Below are positions 34,551-46,628 of a DNA stretch of 64,000 nt, in pieces. Source of the stretch: Puffinus mauretanicus (taxonomy: Eukaryota > Chordata > Aves > Procellariiformes > Procellariidae). The stretch lies in contig JAJKFH010002364.1 of assembly GCA_023333565.1 (NCBI GenBank), positions 2,017,001-2,081,000 of the forward strand. The letters are read 5' to 3'. The notes under the pieces were generated by a model. That model saw only the letters and a list, made by a program, of their open reading frames with translations. It was not told the origin of the DNA and made no database searches. How positions within the stretch are numbered: position 1 is the first letter of the stretch; every line of letters starts with the position of its first letter. The position numbers and the translations under genes are program-made.

Positions 34551-35675
34551 CATAGAATCATAGAATCATAGAATCAGTAAGGTTGGAAAAGACCTCTAAG
34601 ATCATCGAGTCCAACCGTCAACCCAACACACCATGCCTACTACACCATGTCCCTAAGGGCCTCATCTACACGTCTTTTAAACACTTCCAGGGATGGGGAC
34701 TCGATCACTTCCCTGGGCAGCCTGTTCCAAGGCCTGACCACTCTTTCAGTAAAGAAATTTCTCCTAATGTCCAATCTAAACCTCCCCTGGTGCAACTTGA
34801 GGCCATTTCCTCTCGTCCTATCGCTTGTTACTTGGGAGAAGAGACCAACACCCACCTCGCTACAACCTCCTTTCAGGTAGCTGTAGAGCGCGATGAGGTC
34901 TCCCCTCAGCCTCCTCTTCTCCAGACTAAACAACCCCAGTTCCCTCAGCCGCTCCTCATAAGACTTGTGCTCCAGGCCCTTCACCAGCTTCGTTGCCCTC
35001 CTCTGGACACGCTCCAGCACCTCAATGTGCTTCTTGTAGTGAGGGGCCCAGAACTGAACACAGGATTCGAGTTGCGGCCTCACCAGTGCCCAGTACAGGG
35101 GCACGATCACCTCCCTGCTCCTGCTGGCCACACTAGTTCTGATACAGGCCAGGATGCCGTTGGCCTTCTTGGCCACCTGGGCACACTGCAGGCTCATTTT
35201 CAGCCGGCTGTCAATCAGCACCCCCAGGTCCTTTTCCTCCGGGCAGCTTTCCAGCCACTCTTCCCCAAGCCTGTAGTGTTGCCTGGGGTTGTTGTGACCC
35301 AAGTGCAGGACCCGGCACTTGGCCTTGTTGAACCTCATACAGTTGGCCTCAGCCCATCGATCCAGCCTGTCCAGGTCCCTCTGCAGAGCCTTCCTACCCT
35401 CCAGCAGATCAACACTCCCGCCCAACTTGGTGTCATCTGCAAACTTACTGAGGGAGCACTCGATCCCCTCATCCAGATCGTTGATAAAGATATTGAACAG
35501 GACCGGCCCCAGTACTGAGCCCTGGGGAACACCGCTCGTGACCGGCCACCAACTGGATTTAACTCCGTTGACCACAACTCTCTGGGCTCGGCCGTCCAGC
35601 CAGTTTTTTACCCAGTGAAGAGTGCACCTGTCTAGGCTGTGATCCGCCAGCTTCTCTAGGAGAATGCTGTGGGAG
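34551..35675 (-). mobile_element. CR1 LINE, 5'-truncated, relatively young
   Basis: On the minus strand the element runs from within ORF2 RT (35675) to the 3' octamer tail. The tail appears on the plus strand as CATAGAAT three times (34551-34574). It keeps about 1.03 kb of ORF2 and a 3' UTR of about 90 bp. The ORF2 frame has no stop or frameshift from the truncation point to the normal terminator, which marks it as the youngest retroelement in the window. The break at 35675 falls in the SHS motif (GGGAG on the plus strand), after which unrelated AT-rich sequence begins. Confidence 0.95.
34640..35675 (-). CDS. CR1 ORF2 C-terminal fragment (reverse transcriptase), open frame
   Basis: About 345 codons are open with no native start; ORF2 is cut at its 5' end. 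The remaining protein begins [20 protein letters not shown], just past RT motif A, so the first catalytic aspartate (FSKAFD-type) is missing. Still present are [10 protein letters not shown] (about codons 49-58 from the 35675 end) and the catalytic FADD box, encoded at 35443-35432. After it come the thumb and C-terminal regions: [44 protein letters not shown] and [20 protein letters not shown]. The frame ends [24 protein letters not shown] with a TAG at 34642-34640. In life, ORF2 protein nicks the target and primes reverse transcription at the 3' octamer region. This fragment has no endonuclease or motif A, so it cannot be functional. The long opposite-strand ORF over the same bases is a shadow. 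Confidence 0.85.
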
Positions 35676-36389
35676 CATATCTAATATCACGACTGAAATG
35701 ACTAATTGTTAAATAATGCCTAGCAAATATCAAGTATCTGAATTGAACAATTTAGCCATGTCTGATTTATTTTTTCCATCTTTAGAGAGACCTGTTCCTT
35801 TTACCTCAGTGCTATTTTCCTGTTCTTTTAATACATGCGTTATCTTGACTCCACAGCACTTCAACTGAACCTAGGAAAAGTCTCAAGACCTTGGGAGCAG
35901 GACCCAGCTGTATTATTTTTTGGTTACAGGTAAATAAGAGACTTTCTTCTTCTCAAAAGCTTAGTCTTGGAGGAGTAACGAGAGGCTACAGCAAGGAGAC
36001 AGGGAACTCAAAATAAGAACAGGAAAATGAGGATTGATTGGGATATCAAGTTGAGGCGCATACATGGCATATGCTTTGATCTTTGTCTATGAAAACACCT
36101 ATGCGAAACCTTGTTTCTTTATTTGCTGTTTTAATATAAAGCATTATTGATCCTTTGTGCATCGATCTTTTGATCTAGTATCTCTTAAAACTTCACTTCT
36201 CAAATTTGTGGTGTACGCTGGAAAACCTGCATCTGTACGAAAGCCCTTCTGTGTGCAGCAATACACTCCAATCACTCCAGGACCAAGATATATGATTTAA
36301 CAAACCAACAAATTATCTTTCCATTTCTAACTGATTTAAAAACAATTGCCTTACTGTTTCTTCAGAGGAGGGTGGGTCTTTCACTGTCA
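35676..36389. other. Unique non-coding DNA
   Basis: No feature recognised. Confidence 0.35.
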
Positions 36390-36900
36390 CAAGGTCACTT
36401 TGCAAGTTTTAATTGCTGGGTGCTGTTCTGTCCTTTCATGGCTTTCTAAGTGATAAATAGCTCATCGGTTCAAAAGCTAGTCTATATAAACAAGCTTATC
36501 TCTGCCCATAGTCTTTAATGAAAAATGAGTTGTGAGTATCATTGTTAATCATGGTAATTGTTAATGTTAAGAGGGCTGGTATTATGAGTTTTCCTATTAG
36601 GCTTTCAATTCGTTATATAAAATGAGCAATCTAGTAGCCATCTATAGCATTCTAATTTTAATTATCTAGTGGCTGCATTTCAGACCACCCTTTCTTTATC
36701 GAGATTAACAAAATCTTTAATTCAGTAACCAGTGTCTTTTGAGGTAATTGGGCGAAGTTACTTGAAATGTTCAATGTGCAATCATATCATTAAAGATCAA
36801 CTCATCACACTATGATGTGCTTCCTTCTGGGAATCACTCTCTGTTGGTTTTGATTTAGCTTACCTGACTTACACTGGCAATTTTACCCGTGTTTGTTCAG
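36390..36900. other. Candidate conserved non-coding segment
   Basis: Complex, repeat-free sequence dense in TAAT and ATTA cores: TTGTTAATCATGGTAATTG (36542-36560), CTAATTTTAATTATCTAG (36650-36667), TTATCGAGATTAAC and GTAATTGGGCGAAG. Resembles developmental enhancer DNA only by appearance. Confidence 0.3.
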
Positions 36901-39900
36901 CTCTATATTAAAAAGACCCCACATTTCACATGGGTAAAATACAGGGCATATAAGGAAAAAAGATAGCAAGGGAAGACTTCAGGACTACTCAAGCCTAGAC
37001 TCTGTGAAGAAGTTAATGTATGAAAGACAAAGGACAGAGGAAAAACAGATTTAAAATCCACATTAAAACTTCATACAAGTCCTTAGACAACCAGCAGTAG
37101 TGTTTAAAAGAATTATGGACTACAGTATCCAGACAGCAACTCCTAAAAATTCACCACACTTCATGCATGTCTGCTTCAGTTTTGTAGGATGAGGTACATA
37201 TGAATGTATCTTCTCTCCATTATTTGATATACAAGTATTCATTACAGCAGCATCGTGCCCATTTAAATGAATCAAGAGGGAGAGCTGCTTTGAATATATC
37301 TGTGTGCGTCAGTGATGCAGGCTAAAGTGGCTGGCATCTCCCATTTTCTGGTTTTATATTTACATTATATGTTATAGCATAATGGAGTTCTACTTATGGA
37401 AATGCAAAAGATGCAGAAGGTGACATTTACAGATGTATGAAAGAATAATTTCTTTTATCTCTAAAATAAACACAAGGTTTCTGCCAGTCCCATCTTTCTG
37501 CTGGAAAGAGGGTGGAAAGGTTAAAAAGTGTACAGAAAGGAATAGGTAATAGAATTTCCCAGAGGGAACTGTTATATTTTAAAGAAATTCTTCCACACAA
37601 ACACACATGGATCTGTTTATCATGGGAGGAAACAGAAAGACATGTGGGAGCTGGACATCACACCAAAGCCGGTGGCACTGGGCCAGCAAGATGTTTTTGG
37701 ATGTTCCCAGCATACCTTGCTGATACAAACTGCCAGGAAGGTCTCCCAGATGTGAATATACTTAAATAGCTTTCCTAATAGCCTTAAATGTTCTAGTACA
37801 GGTGAGCTGTTGCCATTTGTACAATCTGAGTTATCATTGACTTCAGTCATCAGAAGGCTGGTTTGACTTTGATGTTTGCAAAATGTTGAAAGCTGAATGG
37901 TATTCTTTGTTCTTGCATCAATATAAGGTGTTTCACTCACGGCTGCAAATCCTTTTATTTCTTGGCTACATTTAGCCATAAAATATGTCTATCCTTTGTT
38001 CTCAATGCTGAGTTTCTTTAGGTCATAGAATAAGGAGTCTCAAACCCTGACTAGGATCCTTTGGTGTTGTATTTATTTATTATCATTTTGTCACAGTAAA
38101 AATCATCTTCATTAATTATGAATGAAGTTCAAACAATGATCCAGGAATTCAAAGATGCTCTGCATTTTGCATCCCTCCCTGACTTGGTGTGTTCTAAGTT
38201 TTACAGGCTGCAGGGTAAGTTGAGTCCTATTTGTACTCATGAGAATATGGGGGTGTGTGAGGGTAGCAATGATTGCAGCTGGCCATAAAGGACCTGGTTC
38301 TTCTAATGCTCTCACTCTACGCTAGCACTGGAGAAAATCTAGACGACAGTAGGATTACTCCTGACTTATTATAGTGCAAATAAGAACCAACTCTCCTATT
38401 TTTAACGTTGTTGGTAGATGTTCAATATACCAAACATGACGTCCAGTGTGAAGTTCATTAGCTGCGTACTGAAATAAGGTGTGACCCTAGGCAGAATGGA
38501 AAAGGACTTGGTGTTATGCAGCTCCTGTCAGTCCCAGAGTGCTTGTCAAGGTTATGAGTTAAAGATTGATAGTGTAGTAACTGTACAAGCACCTATATGA
38601 GAGGGGAGAGGTCACAGACAGGCTCTGGGTGTTAGATCCTCTGTTACAAAGAGAGGGAATATTGGCCAGAATGCAAGAGTAGTTGTCCTTCTCTTTTCAA
38701 GAAGTATTGTGGAAATCTGCCTACTGTAATACTTGTTCCCTCTTGAAACATGTTTCAAACTCTTAATGAACTTATTTATATATCCCCAGGTATAACTTCT
38801 ACTGCTCTGCAGGTGCAGATGGAGCTATACAAGTAGTTAATTAAATGGTGTGACAGTCTTGTGTATATCACAGGTAGGCCATATACAGAAAGGCTATATA
38901 AAACCTAGGAATTAACTCACGATGTGTCCACCACATCCTAGGCATAGCCACCAGTCTATTCTTCTGCCAGATTGCTATTGCACAGTTCCTTTTGCGAACA
39001 GCCAACTGCACAAAGATGGAATGCACTGCATGTTCTTAACATGCAGTGAATTTGGGTGATAAAGAGAATTTCATCCATGGTATAGATGACCATAACTCTT
39101 TCAGGGCACTCTCTGTGAGAAACTAACAGGATCTGATTCTGGTAAGCTTATTTTATTTTAGGTCAACTGTACCTCTTTCAGAACTATTCTGTTTCAAGCC
39201 CTCAAATGTTTTAAAAAAGGGAATTTAAATTTACAGGTGAACAAATGTCAATATCTCTTGATCAAGTAAGTCTGTCTTTGCACATTTTGTCTTATGTCGC
39301 TGTTTACCTTCAAGAAGATCAGTTATGACACACAGTTTTGTGACACACAGAGAAATATTAGCCAGGTTTCTTGTGCACTATTCAGCTAAATCTACTCCAG
39401 TACCAACTCTTTTTCCTCACTTGGAGGTAATGGTGACTTTCAGCTCTAATTCTGCCTGGGCATTTTGCAGACTCATCATTTTCCCAGCATGCTTTTCTGG
39501 TTCTGATTTTTTTGAATGTGGGGCAAACTAGGAAAATGAGACCAGCTTTAGTAAATCAATTGTCTGCACCTCTCTCTCCTCTGATTTAAAAGAGGTTTTT
39601 TATGGCTGTCAAGATGGCCTATTTTCACCAGGCTGAAGTTTCAGAAGGTCACGGTTATAGGACATATATTTTTGGACACAAAGTACTATAATGTTTTTTC
39701 AGTGGGGCAAGTGGGCATGTAAAAATGTTTCTGGCTGTTCAACAGAATGGAGAGCACTAGGGGACCTCTTAGTTTACCAAATCAGATCCCCTCTCTGGCC
39801 CATGTCATATAATCAGTGTATTGAACTCCTTTTTACAGGTGGTTGGTTTCATTAGCTCAGTTTGTACCGTGAGATTTAGAGTAGCTTTCTGACATATAGA

Positions 39901-40684
39901 GATTTTCTTCTAATGTCCAACCAGTGAATGTCCAGCAACCATATCTCATCTCTGTCTTTCATTACTACCCTGCATACAACAAAATCCTTTGGTCTCTTTT
40001 TCTTTCCTTTGATCAACCTGGCAGGAAGGATGTTTGAATTTGTCTGTCCTGGGTAAGATTGACCAGAACTGTACATAATGCTTTCATTTATGTGGTATGC
40101 CATCTTGTAGACCACACAATAAGGACTGTAGGCATTCCTGTTTCAAGCCAAACAACTTGCGATGAAAGAAGAGCAACTCTCATAGAGGGCACGCAAACAA
40201 AAGGATCTGTGGAATGACCTTCAGAAGAGCTGAAGGTCATGAAATTTAGCATGGGAGTGCAAGGTCCATATGACAGGTAACCTCCATACAACTTCTCCCT
40301 GAAGTCCTGCCTGGGACTTGGTTCAAGTATGTGACTTAATATCTTTTCCAGACCTTTTGTTAATTTTATTTTGGAAGAAATTGTTGACAGTCTAACTCTT
40401 ATTAGCCATGCGCACACCCACAAGTCTAACTCTTCTTGAATCATAATGAACTTCTTGTGTCAAGACAGGAGAAATCAGAACTGAATCCCTCCTGGCTCTT
40501 TGTCCTCTGCCCAAACCCCTCAGTCTGTCATTCATTGTAGACCTCTGATGGAAAATAAAGTCAAAGCCATATGACCCAGGAGTCTGGTCATAACGAATCT
40601 TTGTAGTTCCAGCCTCTAAGTTATAGAATGTGCTGGATAGGTAATAGAATGGAAATGAAGTAATATTTCAATATTTTCATGCTG
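36901..40684. other. Unique non-coding DNA
   Basis: No repeat family is recognised. ORFs of up to 119 codons (37620-37979, minus; 40088-40444, minus) have no domain and no splice structure. GTGTGACCCTAGGCAGAATG at about 38479-38498 faintly echoes the central MIR block, without the flanking blocks. Confidence 0.35.
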
Positions 40685-40930
40685 CCTGCATTACAATTAT
40701 GATGTTAATTAATTATCTGCCTGGCAGTTAACACCATGCAGAGGCATGGTTGCGGTCGACTTCCTGCTGTTCTGCTAGCAGTGAGTAATTAACCTCTCCT
40801 CTTCCCTGGGATTCTCTACAAGATGATCAGCGTGTTGATGATATAATTATTATTAATGCAGTTTCTGTGTTTCGTTGACATTGTTAATTACTTGTCGGTA
40901 ATCAGCTAATGTTTAATCTTCCTTGCTGGA
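40685..40930. promoter_or_regulatory. Homeodomain-site-like cluster, possible enhancer
   Basis: In about 190 bp there are four TAATTA-type cores: TTAATTAATTA (40705-40715), TAATTAA (40786-40792), ATAATTATTATTAAT (40842-40856) and TTAATTA (40884-40890). A CpG-containing GCGGTCGACTTCC lies between them and GGTAATCAGCTAATG follows. Antennapedia-class and LIM homeodomain proteins bind TAATTA. No repeat match is seen. The enhancer role is an inference. Confidence 0.33.
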
Positions 40931-43509
40931 TAGCTTCTTAAAAGGCTGCTTGAAATGGTTCAGAGAGGCTTCCCAGCACATTCTCACTCCTCATTGAATC
41001 AAGTGTCGGACAGACCACTATTCAGAATAAATTATTATCTAAATACTACAAAAAGTCTACTCAAGTTGGGGAATTTTTCGATCAAATTAAATTCCTGTTT
41101 TCACTGTTGTAAGCGAGAATATGTAAAGCTGTTGTCAATAAATCAGGGAAACAAGTGGGATCCCTTTTGGTGCCAAATTTAAAAATTGATTTCACTTACA
41201 AAATTGTCAATATCATTTAAAGAGCAAAATTTAATTTAGTGCTGTTTCTTTGGTTTTAAAGGATTAGTGATTTTCCTGCAAATAACTGTTCATGGCATTT
41301 TTACTTTCAGCAAAAGTAAGAAATCTCTTTCCTAGAGTCTTGACCAACTATGAAAACATATGTACATTGTATACTATGTGAAACTTTCCTTAGCAAAAAT
41401 AGCTTTCACATAGATTTTAAAGGTAATGCCAAAAGCTTTTCTTTTTTTTTTCCTAAAGCATTGCTTAAATGCATATGTCTTAAAATCAGATTAGACCAAT
41501 TCTGTTTCCCACTGCAATAAACAGAGTGAAAAGTTTGAAAAAATATTTTCATAAAATAGTCAGTGTTATTTTTTCAGCACGTGGTTATATCCACCAAAGT
41601 TACTAGTTCATTTTGCTTTAAATTCCTACATTAACATTTATCAGAATACCAAAAAGACATCAGATTATTGGGGTAGAATAGTAAAAATTAATCGTATTCA
41701 GTGTGCTCTTCTTTTGAGACTGGAACTACCCCTGCCTTTCTAGGTAAAATATATAGTTTAAAATCAGAACGATGTGAAGACACCAGAAGAAGTTCTGATC
41801 TTTGGCAGAGCTGGGATTAAACTTATTTATGGGATAGAAAGGCTTTGAGAAAGAGCAGTCAAAGGAAGACCTTGAATGAAAAGAACAAGGTACTTGATAA
41901 AGGAGATCACACATTTTTCTCTGCCGGGTACTGGTAAGGTCCCAGTGGTAGTACAGTACTCGAGTTTGCAGTATTTTATTTCAAGAACAATGTGAGAATA
42001 CACGATCTATAAGGAAAGAGTGAATTAATTGATGTTTTCAGCCTGAAGCAGAGAAGGCTGAAACTCTGTTCATGGTAACAGTCTTATATTTGCTAGGATT
42101 CTGCAAAGAAACGGAGCTCTGTCACGGCTGTCTCTGTGAAGGTTAAAATACAAAGAAATATGGTAACGCTGCAGCCAGAGACCAGGATTAGGTGTTAGGA
42201 AAGACTCCAAGTGTAAGACAGGCAGAGAAGCAGAGCTAGGGACTGCCAGGATTTAAACTGGCCCAAGGAAAATGGAATCAGATGAGTTGAGGAGCAGGAA
42301 TGAGGGAAAGGAAAAAAGAGGAAGGGAGAAACACCGAACTGAGCAGAAGTTCTGTAAGTAAAGGGAGACGTGTCTGAGATGACGAGGGGACGCCTGCAGC
42401 GGAGAGAGTGCTGGGGAGTGGAGCAGTTGTGAAAGGGGATCCCATAAAAGCAGCAAGAGATGGGGAGAGCAATAGTGCAGTCAAACAGGATGAGAATAAA
42501 GAAGCTGTTTTTGGGAGACCACAAAGAAGAAGGGATTAGAGGAGAAGAAGGACAATTAACTGCAAGGCAGGAATAAGGACTTGGTTTTATTTCAACTGGA
42601 GTCAGACAGCAGAGGCTGTAAGCAGTTAAATGGAGATGTTTTCAATGCCGTTTTAAAACTGTCTAAGTCTTAATTGCTTTGCTCTGTAAGAATTTCATGC
42701 CAAAAAATCTGCTATATTTTGCCTGAGATTATCCTCAAGTTTTTGAACTTTGAACCTGGAGTTTGGGAAACTTGGAGCAAAACTCAGCCAATGCCTCTAC
42801 TTTATACCTTACTTTGGATTGAAACCCTGCAAAATGCTTCTACTTTATGCTAATGTTTTATTTGGAACCACAGTCTCTCCTGTGTTAACTAGAAAATGTT
42901 ATATGCTTAAACTCAGCTTAAACTCACATGAAATTGGGGAACGAGTAGTGTCATAAATCTCAGAAAACGTAATCACTTTTCCTTCTGGAAGTTTCAGCTT
43001 CACTTTTAAACTCAAACACCCAGAGGATAAATGTCCACTTTTCCTTTGCAAAGTACATGGCAAAGCCTAGTCTCACCAAGATAACTAGCAGGATTGTGTA
43101 ACACAGAGTGCTACATTTGAAGGGGAAATGGAACATTTTTTATTTCCTAAGTTTCACATAAAGGTAATATAAATGAGCATGCAGATTGTGGAATGGTTCA
43201 TATTTTACGTATTCAAGCTCCGGTAATAGGTGGGAACAATATGAATTGTACTTGTGTACCGGACGAGGTCTAGTTACACAGCCTGCCTTTGATAACACTC
43301 CTCATTTTGTAAGCTATATGACATGTCAATTTACTGTTTTCATTTTGGAGACTGAGAATGTTGGATTGAAGCTTCAAGATCAAAACAAAGGTTAAAACAA
43401 AAGAACTGTTGATTTCTTTTTTCCCAAGTGTAAATATTCTCGTGTATCGGAGGGTGACACCCTGTATTATCTGGAAATAAGGACTCCTGTTGTACATTCC
43501 TTTTACAGA
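40931..43509. other. Non-coding DNA with a purine-rich plus-strand tract
   Basis: From about 42170 to 42560 the plus strand is markedly purine-rich (GGGAAAGGAAAAAAGAGGAA, GGGAGAAACACC, AAAGAAGAAGGGATTAGAGG). Minus-strand ORFs across it in three frames follow from that bias and are not genes. At 41801-41824, TTTGGCAGAGCTGGGATTAA resembles the inverse of the 5' part of MIR (GGCAGAGCTGGGATT) but is isolated. Short repeated words (GCTTAAACTCA twice at about 42904-42926) are minor. Confidence 0.35.
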
Positions 43510-43655
43510 GGGAGGATGGTTCGGTTGTTATGGTATTTGTCTTGAATGTGGACAGCATAGGTTTAATTCCTCATACTGCTACAGGCTTTGTGTATGACCT
43601 TGGGAAAATCGTTCAGACCCAGATCCTCAACAAGACTTAGATGCCTTGTGTTTGC
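43510..43655 (+). repeat. MIR-like tRNA-derived SINE, ancient
   Basis: Blocks appear in the expected order. A head TGGTTCGGTTGTTATGGTA is followed by ATAGGTTTAATTCCTC (box B equivalent, 43558-43573), ATACTGCTACAGGCTTTG and TGTATGACCTTGGGAAAATC (43591-43610, compare TGTGTGACCTTGGGCAAGTC). CAGATCCTCAACAAG, frequent in the 3' part of amniote SINEs, closes it. No 3' tail is readable. Confidence 0.6.
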
Positions 43656-46153
43656 AGGGCTGAAGCGATCTGACAAAGTCTGAATTTGGAATGTTTCTGT
43701 CTAATGAACTATTTGCAAACACCTTCATACAGGCAAAGCACAGGCTATTAGATCAGCCACAATCGCTGGGCTTCAGCTACAACTTTGGATATTATTTATT
43801 CACTGCTTGCTATGGATGCTGTCTAACAAGTCAGGTAAGTCACACAGTGTATCTGTTTTCTCGTGTGATGACAGATTCCACTGAATACTGTTTTTTCACA
43901 AGTATCATTTTGAGATGAGAGTATGAAAAAATGGCAATCAGCCATTATCCCAAGTATTTCTGTAGGTAGAAAAGCACTTTCAGATTAGAATTCTAACCAA
44001 AAGTGACTAAAACCAAACAAGAAGCCAGCTGGGTGACAGTCAAAAACACCTGAAGGGAGTTTTGCAGTGTTTCTCCGTGTTCTGCAGAAGGCAGCACAGA
44101 GCGGCACAAGCTGGTTGAAAGTGAGAGGCAACAACCCATCAGGAGCCAAATCCTGTTTTTACCCAGAATAGTGTAAATCTGGTGCTGCCCGAAGAAGTCA
44201 AGGGCTTTCCTTCAGATCTGCAGCAGGTTGTCTGGGAGCAGGAGCTTTACCAGCAGTGGCGTGGAAGATACTGGAACCAGCTTCGGTTGTTGCGCAGAGT
44301 TCACATCAGAGCTAGTGATGGTCATTCTGAAGTTCAGAACGGTCCCTGCCTTCCTACATTCTCAGAGCTGCTCACTTTTGGGGTCTGGCCAAAGAGCTGA
44401 AAGAGATGTAGCTTAACTTTACATTCTCTTAAAACTGCCTGCTTCCCCCCCTGCAACTATATGAAGTTATCAGAGTGCTTAACATGCAAAAGAATAAGAT
44501 TTGACATTACATTTATGCCTGCGTAGTGAATTCAAGGTCAGTATGAGCTATTGTCAATTGCTGCCTGAGTATATTACTTGAATAACTCTATTCAAAGACC
44601 AATAAAATAGATTTCCCACAAACAAGCTCTAGAAATAGTTTTTACAAAATTCGGTTCCTCCTAATTAAACAAAGAACTCTCTGGGAATTTAAAACCCATA
44701 TTAGCTCATTTACACAATACAATGGCAGATGGTAATAAAAAAACCCTGTCAATAAAAATGTAGTGAAGTTTCAGCTGAGAAGACTTGGTTTTTTTTAAAA
44801 ATCTAGCTCAGATATGGTCTGTGTTTTGGTAACACAAGAAGAATCTCCTACCAGTAGGAAATGACAGTTTTCAAAGGTTTTTAAAATGTCTCTTGTTCTA
44901 AGTTATAACCTTAGGAATGAGTCCCTGAGAGTCGGTCTGTACATTTGACCCTCCGTTACTGCAGCTGGAGCCACCTTACCCAGTTTTTCACAGACAGGGT
45001 CTCTGAGATTTTTGTTATATTGTTGAAAATTTCTAGTGTAGATTGTCTGGCTCGCTTTTGGTTGAACCTTGTAATATTATTGCTAATGTTTCCTGTAGGT
45101 GTATAGTGCCATAGCTGCATGGATGTATAGGAAAGCGAAGGTCACACCATGGATGCCTGGCATACACATGAGCTGGATTCAGGATCTTCCCTGACGCCAA
45201 AGGAGTGATGAGTAGGTGTGAAAGCATCTCTGTTGACTTCCTTCAGATTGTCAAAGGAATTGTTTACTATATTCAAATCAATTAGGCTGAGCTGTTGTTA
45301 TTTCTCTAGCACATTGCAAAAGCAACTCCTAGAAAGAGTGGAGTCAGGTATCATGGTAGATATCTGCTGGTTTTAGAACTCTTATTGGTCCTGATCATAT
45401 ATATGAAATAAAGTGTTTGAATCTCAGATTTCAGGGTGTTTGCAGGGCTGGTAGCTGAAAAACTTTGTATGTTGTTTATATATATGTTTATATGTTGTAT
45501 GTAAATCATGACATTTAGCATTGTTGAAATAATTGTGGGATAGTATGATACCTATACTAGACAAGAAGGGTTTTTTTGGTAGAAAAACTCAAAATCCATC
45601 AGAGTGTCATGGAGATTATACTTCTTTGAGCTGCAGGTTGGTCCATTGATTACCAGTTATTATGAACACTTTTGACTGCTGAAGCAGAAATAATGTTCAA
45701 AGTAGGGACAAGGGACTAGAGGAGATCTGCTGGGTCACTCACTCCTCTGCTCACATGGGCACACTGGATTGCCCTTATAATTGATCAAAATTCAGTTGAA
45801 ACTACTTAGGTTTCCTGTTCCCAGCTCCCCTACTGAGATTCACCTAGTGGAGGGGTATTCTTGAATTTCATCACTTTACTAATTAGAAATCTTCTTATAA
45901 TTTCCAGATAAAAATTATGGTTGATCAGTTTATACCTGTGTATGCTGAGCCAGGGTAATTTCTGAGCTCAAGCCATTCTCTTCTCTCTGTGATGCGACCC
46001 TAATGAAATTTGCATTACGCTGTTCTTATATGATTGCTCTTTCCATTTCTTCAGAGCAATGAAAATTAGAGAGTCTTCAGGTTTTAATTTTGTTTTATTT
46101 TGGATGGTAAATATTCAGACTGTGATGGCTTCTACAGCATTAAATGGGGCTTG
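43656..46153. other. Non-coding DNA, possible old repeat at 44137-44240
   Basis: GAGCCAAATCCTGTTTTTAC, then GTGTAAATCTGGTGCTGCCC and GAAGAAGTCAAGGGC, resemble an old amniote repeat of the form AAATCCTGC...GTGTAAATCTGGAGTAACTCC...GAAGTCAATGG, but the match is short and remembered. TATATATATGTTTATATGTTG runs near 45478-45497. The rest is unassigned. Confidence 0.33.
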
Positions 46154-46158
46154 AGATG
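46154..46158. repeat. Target-site duplication AGATG (left)
   Basis: The five bases AGATG immediately precede the LTR start TGTCC and are repeated exactly after its end. Retroviral integrases of different classes duplicate a fixed number of bases; 5 bp is typical of ERVL/class III elements in birds and mammals. Confidence 0.85.
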
Positions 46159-46383
46159 TGTCCTGGTTTCGGCTGGGATAGGGTTAAATTTCTTCCTAGT
46201 GCTGTGTTTTGGATTTAGTATGAGAAGAATGTTGATAACACACTGATGTTTTCAGTTGTTGCTAAGTGCCCTCCTAGTCCAAGGACAGCTCCCGTGCCTA
46301 CTGACTGAGCTAGGTACACAAGATGGAAGGGAACATAATCAGGACAGCCAGCCCAGCTGGCTAATGGGGTATTCCATACCATG

Positions 46384-46391
46384 TGATGTCA
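46384..46391 (+). promoter_or_regulatory. CRE-like site in LTR U3
   Basis: TGATGTCA differs by one base from the cAMP-response element TGACGTCA; the change is C to T at a CpG, the expected decay product. It sits 14 bp upstream of the TATA-like element, a normal promoter-proximal position. Confidence 0.4.
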
Positions 46392-46397
46392 TGCTCA

Positions 46398-46406
46398 GTA
46401 TATGAA
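46398..46406 (+). promoter_or_regulatory. TATA-like element of the LTR promoter
   Basis: GTATATGAA occurs in the part of U3 where a TATA box is expected, about 140 bp before the poly(A) signal. The remembered relatives have TATATAAA-like sequence here, so the last bases may be weakened. Confidence 0.42.
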
Positions 46407-46539
46407 GGGTAGGCGTGATCCAGGAAGTACCGATCGCTACTTGGTTATCGGTCAGCCCGGGTGGTGAGCAATTGCATTGTGCATCACTCATTTTGTATAT
46501 TTTATCATTGTCATTATTATTTTCCCTTTTTTCTGTTCT

Positions 46540-46545
46540 ATTAAA
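46540..46545 (+). terminator. LTR polyadenylation signal ATTAAA
   Basis: ATTAAA, the common variant of AATAAA, lies in the R region and is followed by CTGTCTTTATTTCAACCCAC. Its distance from the TATA-like element fits an LTR with a short R. Confidence 0.5.
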
Positions 46546-46610
46546 CTGTCTTTATTTCAACCCACGAGTTTTTCTCACTCTTACCCTTCCGATTCTCTCC
46601 CCGTCCCACT

Positions 46611-46628
46611 GGGGGGGTGGGTGGGGGG
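46611..46628 (+). other. G-rich run able to form a G-quadruplex in U5
   Basis: G7-T-G3-T-G6 provides at least four runs of three G within 18 bp. It lies near the 3' end of the LTR. Confidence 0.6.

Noticed and set aside
34583..35518. 311-codon plus-strand ORF
   Set aside because: It is the antisense shadow of the CR1 ORF2 fragment on the minus strand, which has the RT motifs.
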